NCBI GenBank assembly: GCA_900756765.1
Contig: CAAELE010000004.1
Coordinates: forward strand, 1-32,254
Source of the DNA: an uncultured Collinsella sp.
GTDB taxonomy: Bacteria > Actinomycetota > Coriobacteriia > Coriobacteriales > Coriobacteriaceae
Reading direction: 5' to 3'
Length of the DNA: 32,254 bases
Below, in pieces: positions 8,388 to 15,294 of the stretch (its first letter is position 1; each line of letters opens with the position of its first letter). The notes under the pieces were generated by a model. The model ran no database searches. It was not told the DNA's origin and saw only the letters and a program-made list of their open reading frames with translations. The position numbers were made by a program, and so were the translations under genes.

Positions 8388-9851
8388 ATGACGAAGACCA
8401 AGGCACAGCAGATTATGGCGGCGACCGAGGCTCGCGCGGCTGACGACGTCACCGCAGCCATCAAAGATATCGCTACCGAGTTTGAGCCCTATATCATCAA
8501 GCAGCGCCGCCACTTCCATAAGCACCCGGAGCTGAGCCTCGCCGAGGAGCGTACGACTTCTGACATCGCCAACCAGCTCGACGCCATGAATATCCCCTAT
8601 GAGCGTCCCCTTAAGACGGGTCTGGTGGCGACCCTTCGCGGCACCGCGCCCGACGCCTACCGCGAGGACGGTACGCCGCGCCGCCGCATCCTGCTGCGTG
8701 CGGATATCGACGCCCTGCCCGTCACCGAGCAGACCGGCGAGGAGTTCGCCAGTGTCAACAAGGGCTGCATGCACGCCTGCGGCCATGACTGCCATATCGC
8801 CATGATGCTCGGCACGCTGCAAATCCTGCGCCATATGACCGACGACATCCACGGCGAAGTCCGCATCGTCTTCCAGCCCAGTGAGGAAAACGGCCAGGGC
8901 GCCAAGCTCATGATCGGCACGGGCGTGCTCGACGGCGTCGATGGTGCCTACGCCGCGCATATCTGGAGCGAGGTTGACGCCGGCACCGTAAGCTGCGAGC
9001 CCGGCCCGCGCATGGCCAATACCGACTGGTTCCGCATTGATGTCCGCGGCACCTCGTGCCATGGCGCCATGCCCCAACGCGGCCACGACGCCGTTATGGT
9101 TGCCGCCGAGATCGTCAATGCCCTGCAGACCATCGTTTCGCGCGAGATCAGCCCCTATGAGCCGGCTGTCATCACCGTCGGCGAGCTGCACGGCGGCACC
9201 GCGCGCAACGTTATCGCCGGCACGGCCTACCTCGCCGGCACGGTGCGCACCTACGGAGATTCGACCCACGAGGAAATGCCGGAGCTTATGCGCCGCATCG
9301 TGGAGCATACCGCGGCAGCTCTGGGCGCCGAGGCAGAGCTCACTGACTACACCATCGCCAACTACAAGGTCGAAAACGACGTCGCCTCGAGCGAGCGTTG
9401 TCGTCAGGCTGTAATCAAGTGCTTGGGCCCCACCGGCCAAGGCCATTATCGCGGCACGCTTTCGGGCGAGGATTTTTCGGAGTACCTGCGCCGCGTACCG
9501 GGCGTGCTCGCCTTTGTAGGTACGCGCAACCCCAAGATTGGCGCCACGTACGCCCAGCATTCCTGCTTTTACAAGATTGACGAGACCGTGCTGGCAAAGG
9601 GCTCCATGGTGGCCGCCCAGTATGCTATCGACTTTTTGGCCGAGCCCACGCAAGAGGAGCTCGACGGCCCCGCGATTACCGCGGTCGCCGAAACCAACCC
9701 CGATCTGGCCGCCAAGTTGCGCTCTGCCAAGGCGACGACCGCCGAGGCCCGTGACGCCATCCATGATGCCCGCACGGCTCGCCATGCCGCAATCAAGGGC
9801 ATCCACGAAGCCCGCGCTGCTGCACGCCGCGAGGAGAAGCACGACGAGTAA
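8388..9851 (+). CDS. M20D-family amidohydrolase/peptidase, 487 aa
   Basis: Predicted zinc/manganese hydrolase of N-acyl amino acids or related amides (the IAA-amino-acid hydrolase, hippurate hydrolase and N-acetyl-diaminopimelate deacetylase group). Motifs in order: RRHFHKHPELS, LRADIDALP (102-111), MHACGHDCH (128-136) with ligands C131, H133 and H136, PSEENGQGA (E166/E167 catalytic region), a dimerisation/lid segment with CHGAMPQRGHDAV (H225) and a late H391 in AQHSCFYKIDE. All expected metal ligands are present. The start at 8388 follows AAGGAG with 10-nt spacing; the frame upstream is antisense to ytcJ. After the usual end near residue 425 there is an extra Ala/Arg-rich helical tail of about 55 residues, which M20D enzymes normally lack. 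Divergent neighbour of the YtcJ-type hydrolase; a shared substrate pathway is only a guess. Confidence 0.93.
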   Translation: MTKTKAQQIMAATEARAADDVTAAIKDIATEFEPYIIKQRRHFHKHPELSLAEERTTSDIANQLDAMNIPYERPLKTGLVATLRGTAPDAYREDGTPRRRILLRADIDALPVTEQTGEEFASVNKGCMHACGHDCHIAMMLGTLQILRHMTDDIHGEVRIVFQPSEENGQGAKLMIGTGVLDGVDGAYAAHIWSEVDAGTVSCEPGPRMANTDWFRIDVRGTSCHGAMPQRGHDAVMVAAEIVNALQTIVSREISPYEPAVITVGELHGGTARNVIAGTAYLAGTVRTYGDSTHEEMPELMRRIVEHTAAALGAEAELTDYTIANYKVENDVASSERCRQAVIKCLGPTGQGHYRGTLSGEDFSEYLRRVPGVLAFVGTRNPKIGATYAQHSCFYKIDETVLAKGSMVAAQYAIDFLAEPTQEELDGPAITAVAETNPDLAAKLRSAKATTAEARDAIHDARTARHAAIKGIHEARAAARREEKHDE

Positions 9852-9896
9852 TCGATTCGCTGGCATCTCGCAGTCATAGCCACATCGCGATGTCAA

Positions 9897-9932
9897 AGCG
9901 GGGGCGGACGTTTCGACACGTCCGCCCCCGCT
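9897..9932. terminator. Strong hairpin between convergent genes
   Basis: A 14-bp GC-rich stem (AGCGGGGGCGGACG and its complement) with an 8-nt loop lies between the plus-strand M20D gene (ends 9851) and the minus-strand zinc-ribbon gene (ends 9992). The plus-strand 3' side reads CATTTGTC. Probably serves both genes. Confidence 0.7.
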
Positions 9933-9991
9933 CATTTGTCATGCGCTATTTCTGCCATTTCTACCCCGTCCCCAAATGGCAGGCGGCAGAG

Positions 9992-11278
9992 CTACTCGTC
10001 CTGAGGGTCCTCGTCGGAACTTGACTCGGGTTCGGGTTCGGGCTCAGGTTCAGGCGTCGGCTCGGTCTCGGGCTCGGGCGCCGGCTCTGGTGCGGGCTCG
10101 GAATCAGAGGCGGGCTCAGGCTCGGGCTCAGGTTCGGGCTCGGGCTCAGGTGCGGGCGCGACATCCGGAGCGCTATAGCCAGAAGGAGCGGCCTTCTTCT
10201 CAAACGGCAGCACAAAGGTCAGGACGTCATCCTTATCCTCATCAGCCCATTCAGCTGCATAGCGCGCTACCCAATAGCCAACGGCACGATGCTTGAGCAT
10301 CTTGCCAAAGACCGTGAGGAATACCGTGACAAACGCCGTCAGCACCAAGAACAATACGAGCGTGATGCCACCGCCGGTAACAAGCGCCTCAATAGCCGAA
10401 GGACGGTAGTAGTAGCTATACATACCGACAGAGGCAATGGTGCCAAAGACGAGCGTCAGGATCCATGTGATAACGTTGGCGACCAGACCCGTCAAAAACT
10501 CGGGAAGGAACGATGCGCAGAACAGCTTGGTCTTATTGTTCTTAAAGGCCGCCCAGACCTTATCGAGCGAAAACGCGCTCTCGACGCGACCGGTCACCGC
10601 AAAGTGCATCACGGCGATGTCGGCGAACATAGTAAAGAAGACACCCAGGACCGCCGTGGCAATCATAGCCAGAACAAACAGGCCCAGCGAGCCAAATAGA
10701 GCGGCCTCAAGCGCATAGGAGCCGTAATAAGAGTACGCACCCGCGGCACCAATTACCACGCTCTCCACCAGCGAAAGCGCTACACCAATAACGGGAATAG
10801 CCGCGATAACCTTGAGCACGCTCGAAATAACGCCCGAAAAGACGCCAAGGCCAAACGACGTGGAACGCATCAACGGACGATCCATGCCGTCATCGACCTT
10901 GAGCGACAGGTCGCGACCCCATTCGATGCCAAAGCCAGAACCGCACGCGCTTGCCACACAGGCAGCCAAAAAGCCGAAGGCAGCCGCGATACCGCCGATA
11001 ACGGGAATGAAGAGCACGAGCACCGACACGACACAGATGAGCGCCGGCAAAAAGGCAATCTGGCACACGCGCTGCAGCACGCCCGGCGTCTTGGTCATGT
11101 CTTCAAACGCCTGAGCTACACAGCCCTTGGGCACGTTCACGTTAGGCTGAGGAACAAACTGCTGAGGCTGAGACTGCCCCTGAGGAGCAGAGGTTGCAGC
11201 ACCGGTATTAGGAGCGCCACACGCGCCACAGAACTTGTCGTTATCGCCCATGGGGGCGCCACACTGCGAACAGAACAT
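9992..11278 (-). CDS. Zinc-ribbon multi-pass membrane protein with Glu-Pro-rich tail, 428 aa
   Basis: Function unknown. Residues 1-17 form a zinc ribbon (FCSQCG ... FCGACG), followed by a Gln/Pro-rich linker. A membrane domain with about six hydrophobic segments follows, including a GIEWGRDLSLKV motif in a loop. This arrangement resembles zinc_ribbon plus DUF4013-type proteins of Gram-positive bacteria. The last ~60 residues are almost pure Glu-Pro dipeptide repeats with Asp and Ser, encoded around 10010-10160, probably an extended acidic stalk. The start at 11278 is preceded by AAGGG at 9 nt; ATG at 11287 is less well placed. It lies 150 nt downstream of the YitT-family gene on the same strand. 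The domain assignment is moderate; no substrate or partner can be named. Confidence 0.82.
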   Translation of the reverse strand: MFCSQCGAPMGDNDKFCGACGAPNTGAATSAPQGQSQPQQFVPQPNVNVPKGCVAQAFEDMTKTPGVLQRVCQIAFLPALICVVSVLVLFIPVIGGIAAAFGFLAACVASACGSGFGIEWGRDLSLKVDDGMDRPLMRSTSFGLGVFSGVISSVLKVIAAIPVIGVALSLVESVVIGAAGAYSYYGSYALEAALFGSLGLFVLAMIATAVLGVFFTMFADIAVMHFAVTGRVESAFSLDKVWAAFKNNKTKLFCASFLPEFLTGLVANVITWILTLVFGTIASVGMYSYYYRPSAIEALVTGGGITLVLFLVLTAFVTVFLTVFGKMLKHRAVGYWVARYAAEWADEDKDDVLTFVLPFEKKAAPSGYSAPDVAPAPEPEPEPEPEPEPASDSEPAPEPAPEPETEPTPEPEPEPEPESSSDEDPQDE

Positions 11279-11428
11279 CGAAATCATCCCTTCGTATCTA
11301 GAGCGAATCACCTGGATCGCAAACGATGTCTTTGGCAACATTATCGCCCAATGTGGGGACAAATACTCCAAGATGGCCGATTTGCAACGTAGGCGGCTTT
11401 ATTCAATGATTCGAAGGGTGCGTCCGCG

Positions 11429-12451
11429 CTAGTTCGTGCCGCGGAAGCCCTTGCCCACGATCTCGGAGCTATCGACGATGGTGATGAAGGCGCCAGGGTC
11501 AATCTCGCGGGTATAGCGGCGCAGCTGCACTGCCTCGCGACGGCTCAGCACGCTCATAATCACCGTGACGCACTTGCCCGAGAAGGCGCCGTAGCCACGG
11601 CTGATCGTTGCCGTGCGGTTGAGATGCTTGACAATAAACTCCTCGACTTTTCGCGGTTCGGCGCAAATGATCGTGCAGACCTTACGAAGGTGAATGCTCT
11701 CGATAGCCTTATCGACCACGAGCGTCTTGGCAAACAGGCCAAGCACGCAGTACAGGCCAACGCGCGGGCCATACAGGAAAGCCGCGATGGTTACGATGCC
11801 GATATCGACCAGCAGCAGCGCGCGGCCAATCTCGAGCGTGGTGCGGCGTTTGAGGATCATGGCAAGAATGTCCGTGCCACCCGTCGAGGCGCCGATATCA
11901 AAGACAATAGCGCTGCCGAGCGCCGGCAAGATGACGGCAAAGCACAGGTCGAGCCACATATCACCCGTCATCGAAACATCCGTCGGAATGAAGAGCTCAA
12001 ACAGCGAGACGTAGGCCGAAAGCGCAAACGAAGCGAAGACGCTCCACAGAATCGCCTTGCGCTCCAAAAAGATAAAGCCCAGAACGACCAGGACCGCGTT
12101 GATAATCCACATAAAGACGCCGACGGGCAGGGTCGGGAACAGCGTAGAAAGAATGACCGACACGCCCGAGGTGCCGCCGAAGGCAAAGTGATTGGGGGTT
12201 TTAAAGGCCACGATGGCGAACGCCGTGAGAATCAGGCCCAGATTGAGCTCGGCAAAAAAGCGCGGAAAGCCTGGCTCCTGGCTGCGCTTGCGGCCGGCGC
12301 GCTCGCCACGTTCGATATCCTCGCGACCGACAACGCGCTCCATCGGCACCACCGGAGGACGATGTACCTCCTCGGCGGCACGCGACGCCGCCTCTGCCGC
12401 AGCGGCTTCAATCGCCCATGCCTTGCTTTCGGTCTCGTGTTCGTCGGCCAT
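11429..12451 (-). CDS. YitT family membrane protein (DUF161 + DUF2179), 340 aa
   Basis: Integral membrane protein of unknown role in the YitT/YpjP group. After a charged 65-residue cytosolic N-terminus (Ala/Glu-rich, then Arg-rich) come about five hydrophobic helices, with the family signatures FKTPNHFAFGGTSGVSVIL and DIGASTGGTDILAMIL, each a Gly-rich turn near a helix start. The C-terminal ~85 residues are a DUF2179 domain (ICAEPRKVEEFIVKHLNRTAT ... ITIVDSSEIVGKGF). The N-terminal extension is longer than usual for the family. The start at 12451 has GAGGGG 9 nt upstream. It lies downstream of asp23, separated by a REP-like hairpin and a strong terminator, so it is probably transcribed separately. 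Confidence 0.9.
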   Translation of the reverse strand: MADEHETESKAWAIEAAAAEAASRAAEEVHRPPVVPMERVVGREDIERGERAGRKRSQEPGFPRFFAELNLGLILTAFAIVAFKTPNHFAFGGTSGVSVILSTLFPTLPVGVFMWIINAVLVVLGFIFLERKAILWSVFASFALSAYVSLFELFIPTDVSMTGDMWLDLCFAVILPALGSAIVFDIGASTGGTDILAMILKRRTTLEIGRALLLVDIGIVTIAAFLYGPRVGLYCVLGLFAKTLVVDKAIESIHLRKVCTIICAEPRKVEEFIVKHLNRTATISRGYGAFSGKCVTVIMSVLSRREAVQLRRYTREIDPGAFITIVDSSEIVGKGFRGTN

Positions 12452-12566
12452 TACGGCAACCCCTCGTTAACAATTTGGAAACAATGCGCCCATTAGGGTA
12501 ACGCGGAACGCGAAGATTGCAACCCTTAGTTAGACGAGCGGTATGACCGCATCGAGGGCATATAGA

Positions 12567-12606
12567 AAACGGCCGGCCGCGCTTTTGCATGCGCGACCGG
12601 CCGTTT
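12567..12606 (-). terminator. Intrinsic terminator of the amaP-DUF2273-asp23 operon
   Basis: A near-perfect 16-bp stem (AAACGGCCGGCCGCGC with GCGCGACCGGCCGTTT) and 8-nt loop. On the minus strand it is followed by TTTTCTATAT. It ends transcription from asp23, about 50 nt past the stop, beyond the repeat at 12624-12660. Confidence 0.8.
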
Positions 12607-12623
12607 GACGTTTACGCAGATAA

Positions 12624-12660
12624 AACCTGCCAAAACAAACCTGTCCCTTTTTGGTAGGTT
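12624..12660 (-). repeat. REP-like hairpin overlapping the asp23 stop codon
   Basis: In asp23 sense the arms are AACCTACCAAAA and TTTTGGCAGGTT (11 pairs plus one wobble) around AGGGACAGGTTTG. The 5' arm begins inside the TAA stop (12659-12661). It has the GGGACAGG core and CAAA/TTTG inner stem of the family at 15261, 17516 and 31923, with its own outer stem. Confidence 0.75.
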
Positions 12661-13183
12661 ACTCGTGCTGGCTGGTGCGGTGCTCGTACTCCTCGGGGGT
12701 GATGACATCCTCGATGCGTAGGTTGACGCCTGCCACCTCAAGGCCGGTCATCGCGGCCAGACGCTCGGTGACGCGCGCCTTAACGTCGTCGAAGATCGCA
12801 GGCGCATAGGCGCCATACTCGATGATGACCGAGATGTTGACGACCACGCGGTTGTCGTCGGTGACCTCGACCGTCACGCCCTTGGTCAGGTTCTCGGCAC
12901 CAAACTGCTCCTGCACAAAGTGCATGAGGTTTCCCTTCATGCCCAGAACGTGCGGCACCTCGCGGGTGGCCATGGCGACGATTTTCTCGATCACGCCGTT
13001 GGAATAGGTCAGCGAGTCCTCGGACTCGTCCGCCTCCTCGTCCATCTCCTCGTTGTCCTCGTCCGCATCGAACTCGGCCTCGACGAGTGCCTCGTCCTCG
13101 AGCGCCACGTCCCCGGCATCGACAACGGCCTCATTCGCTTCGAGCTCGGTATCGGCCACATCGACCTTCGTGTTAAAAGCCAT
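12659..13183 (-). CDS. asp23: Asp23/Gls24 family envelope-stress protein, 174 aa
   Basis: Cytosolic protein that, in staphylococci, is tethered to the membrane by AmaP and is induced by alkaline and envelope stress. The conserved domain spans about residues 60-165: YSNGVIEKIVAMATREVPHV, a variable loop, VTVEVTDDNRVVVNISVII and VNLRIEDVITPEE. The first 55 residues are an unusual, highly acidic segment (runs of Asp/Glu). It is third in the amaP-DUF2273-asp23 order on the minus strand, 44 nt after DUF2273, with AAGGAGG 5 nt before the ATG. The stop codon is overlapped by a REP-like hairpin. Family assignment is firm; its physiological role here is by analogy. Confidence 0.92.
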   Translation of the reverse strand: MAFNTKVDVADTELEANEAVVDAGDVALEDEALVEAEFDADEDNEEMDEEADESEDSLTYSNGVIEKIVAMATREVPHVLGMKGNLMHFVQEQFGAENLTKGVTVEVTDDNRVVVNISVIIEYGAYAPAIFDDVKARVTERLAAMTGLEVAGVNLRIEDVITPEEYEHRTSQHE

Positions 13184-13227
13184 GGTTCCTCCTTATGCCT
13201 GCCGCGGATGCGACAGTCGAATACGTA

Positions 13228-13605
13228 TTAGCGGCCGCTAAACAGACGGCCGAAGAAGTTGACGATACCGTTCTCGCCGTCGCGAATCTGGCCGATCACG
13301 GCACCGATCAGCACAAAGAATGCGATGACGAGCGTGTCCCACAGGCCCAACGTAAGTACCAGCACGGCGAGGATAAAGCCTGCCACGGCGCCGAGCGTAG
13401 TGTTGGGGTGGCGCACGGCGTAGCTCCAGATAGCAGCGCCCGTACCTTTGATGAGACCCATGGCCTCGTCAAAGTCGTTGGCGGCGCTGTCGTGCTGCTC
13501 GCCGGCCTCGGGCTTGGTGTCGGCGGACTCGCCTGCCGGCGTAGCGTTCTGATCGATCGTCAGGCGCGGCGTGCGGGCGGTCTTGTCTTGGTTGGTATCA
13601 CTCAC
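13228..13605 (-). CDS. DUF2273 small membrane protein, 125 aa
   Basis: Small integral membrane protein regularly found between AmaP and Asp23 genes; its exact role is unknown. Residues 1-45 are polar and Thr/Asp/Glu-rich. The DUF2273 domain follows: FDEAMGLIKGTGAAIW, two closely spaced hydrophobic helices (about 68-105) and the ending GIVNFFGRLFSGR. The start is GTG at 13605 with GGAGG 6 nt upstream, and it overlaps the end of amaP by 8 nt, indicating translational coupling. The N-terminal extension is longer than in most DUF2273 proteins. Confidence 0.88.
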   Translation of the reverse strand: MSDTNQDKTARTPRLTIDQNATPAGESADTKPEAGEQHDSAANDFDEAMGLIKGTGAAIWSYAVRHPNTTLGAVAGFILAVLVLTLGLWDTLVIAFFVLIGAVIGQIRDGENGIVNFFGRLFSGR

Positions 13606-14143
13606 CGGAAACCTCCACGGTCTGGACGGTAGTCTTGGACGGCAAAAAACGGACGCGCGCGGTCGTGCCCGGCGTGCCGAGCATGGTGTCGCAGGCCTTC
13701 TCGATGCGCTGCTGCATCGCGATAGCTTGGGAGGCCACGTCCCGGTCGTCGAGCGCGATGGCCTCTACCTTAAAACGAACGCGCGACTCGTCGGAGCCTT
13801 GAACGCGTGCCTCGATATGCTCAACCATCACACGATCATCGCACTCCGCCGCGGCGCGGGCGCACGAGGAAAGCGCTGCGAGCGTGACCTCGATATTGCG
13901 CTCCCCCGCCGGATGCACGCAGGACGGCTCGCGACGCGCGAACATCAAGCGGAAAAACCCAATGAGCACGCCAAGCGCCACGATGGCGGCGCACACCGTA
14001 ACGACGACGCGAGGCATGGTGTCACGCAATAGCAGCATAAAGCGATACGTATACGGTCCCCAGAACTGGCAGACAAGCGTGCCCAGCGCCACGATGGCGG
14101 CGGCAAGGTACACGATTGCTAGGGCTCGTTTGAGCACGCGCAT
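13598..14143 (-). CDS. amaP: Alkaline-shock response membrane anchor AmaP, 181 aa
   Basis: Membrane anchor for Asp23. Two N-terminal hydrophobic helices (about 5-28 and 46-66) form a hairpin, followed by a cytosolic domain of about 110 residues with the alternating strands typical of AmaP (RNIEVTLAALSSCARAAAE, VRFKVEAIALDDRDVASQA, ARVRFLPSKTTVQTVEVSGE). First gene of the operon; AAGGAG is 7 nt before the ATG. The yebC terminator lies only about 60 nt upstream, so the operon promoter must be in the short interval 14144-14202. The sequence is diverged but the context with DUF2273 and Asp23 makes the assignment good. Confidence 0.85.
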   Translation of the reverse strand: MRVLKRALAIVYLAAAIVALGTLVCQFWGPYTYRFMLLLRDTMPRVVVTVCAAIVALGVLIGFFRLMFARREPSCVHPAGERNIEVTLAALSSCARAAAECDDRVMVEHIEARVQGSDESRVRFKVEAIALDDRDVASQAIAMQQRIEKACDTMLGTPGTTARVRFLPSKTTVQTVEVSGE

Positions 14144-14194
14144 GCGGCGCTCCTTTCGGGTCTCGGTCCACAGAATGCAAAACGATTCGCATCA

Positions 14195-14240
14195 TAATAA
14201 AAGAGCCGGGTCCGGTGCTCTACGCACGCGGATCCGGCTC
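14195..14240 (-). terminator. Intrinsic terminator of yebC
   Basis: A 12-bp stem (GAGCCGGGTCCG at 14203-14214 with CGGATCCGGCTC at 14229-14240, one wobble) is followed on the minus strand by TTTTATTATG. It lies 70 nt after the yebC stop. Confidence 0.8.
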
Positions 14241-14309
14241 ATCTATTCCACGAGGCTTGCATGCTCGCTTCATTATGCCCAGATATGCGCGGCTTAACCC
14301 GCGCGGGTG

Positions 14310-15116
14310 CTACTCCTCCTCGAGGGCAGCGATGACCTCGTCGGTCATATCCATGGTGCTGTAAACATCCTGGACGTCGTCGAGCTCCTCGAGACGGTCG
14401 ATGAGGCGCTGAACCTTCTTGGCGTCGGTACCGGAGACCTCGGTCGGGGTGGTCGGAACCATGGTGGTCTCGGAACCCTTGACCTGGACGCCCTGCTCCT
14501 CGAGTGCCTTGGAGACAGCCATGACGTCGTTAGCAGCGGTCCAGACGATCCACTCCTCGCCGGCGTCCTCGTAGTCCTCGCCACCAGCCTCGGCGATTGC
14601 CATCATGAACTCATCCTCGTCACCGGCAGCACCGTTGGCGATCATGGTCTCCTTCTTGGCGTTCTCGTCCAGGATCTCCTTGGCGACGACGATCTGGCCC
14701 TTGCGCTCAAACTGGAAGGCGACGGAGCCGGAGGTGCCCAGGTTGCCACCAGCGTGGGAGAAGGCGGAACGGACATCGGCGGCAGTGCGGTTGCGGTTAT
14801 CGGTCAGGCAGTCAACGTAGACGGCGACACCGGCGGGACCATAGCCCTCGTACACGATGTTCTCGTAGACGGCGGCATCGGCACCCGAACCAAAAGCCTT
14901 GTCGATAGCGGACTTGATCTTGTCCTTAGGCATGGACTGAGCCTTGGCCTTGGCAACGGCAGCAGCGAGGCTGGCGTTGTTCTCGGGCAGCGGGTCGCCG
15001 CCGAGACGGGCAGCAACGGTGATGTTGCGGCTCAGCTTGGAGAAGAGGGCGGAACGCTTGGCGTCCTGCGCGCCCTTACGATGCTTGGTTGTGGCCCACT
15101 TAGAGTGTCCGGACAT
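14310..15116 (-). CDS. yebC: YebC/TACO1-family protein, 268 aa
   Basis: Conserved cytosolic protein described both as a DNA-binding regulator (PmpR) and, more recently, as a ribosome-associated factor that relieves stalling on proline-rich motifs. It begins with the signature MSGHSKWATTKHRKGAQDAK, followed by FSKLSRNITVAARLGG, SMPKDKIKSAIDKA and YEGYGPAGVAVYVDCLTDN, then the domain with HAGGNLGTSGSVAFQFERKG. It is somewhat longer than the usual 240-250 residues because of an acidic insert near residues 175-190 (AGGEDYEDAGEE). The start at 15116 has AGGAG 6 nt upstream. It is followed by its own terminator. Family assignment is certain; the function is by analogy. Confidence 0.95.
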   Translation of the reverse strand: MSGHSKWATTKHRKGAQDAKRSALFSKLSRNITVAARLGGDPLPENNASLAAAVAKAKAQSMPKDKIKSAIDKAFGSGADAAVYENIVYEGYGPAGVAVYVDCLTDNRNRTAADVRSAFSHAGGNLGTSGSVAFQFERKGQIVVAKEILDENAKKETMIANGAAGDEDEFMMAIAEAGGEDYEDAGEEWIVWTAANDVMAVSKALEEQGVQVKGSETTMVPTTPTEVSGTDAKKVQRLIDRLEELDDVQDVYSTMDMTDEVIAALEEE

Positions 15117-15243
15117 ACGTGTCTCCTATCGGTTTCGACCTAAAGCCCAGCGCAGATGCTCGGGCAATATAAACAAACGTCGTTATGATATACCTACTGG
15201 CCTGCGAGATAAACCCCAAAATGAAGGCGTCGTGATGATACAG

Positions 15244-15293
15244 CCCCTTGGTGCAAGGGGTTGGTGCAAAGTAACCTGTCCCCTTTGCACCAA
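15244..15293 (-). repeat. REP-like hairpin after the DUF6020-like stop, with extra arm copy
   Basis: In gene sense, TTGGTGCAAAG, then GGGACAGGTTA, then CTTTGCACCAA form an 11-bp perfect stem at 15261-15293, starting 1 nt after the TAA (15295-15297). Next to it, 15244-15260 is a second hairpin (CCCCTTG-GTG-CAAGGGG). TTGGTGCAA thus occurs directly at 15248 and 15261 and inverted at 15285, as if an arm had been copied. Same core as the repeats at 12624, 17516 and 31923. Confidence 0.75.
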
Positions 15294-15294
15294 A

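Noticed and set aside
8232..9935. N-terminal 570-residue extension of the YtcJ frame on the minus strand
   Set aside because: It is exactly antisense to the M20D gene, has no family similarity, and the amidohydrolase fold is complete from 8219.
10010..10160. Regular short repeats resembling a CRISPR-like array
   Set aside because: They are in-frame Glu-Pro codons of the zinc-ribbon protein; the units are 6 nt with no spacers.
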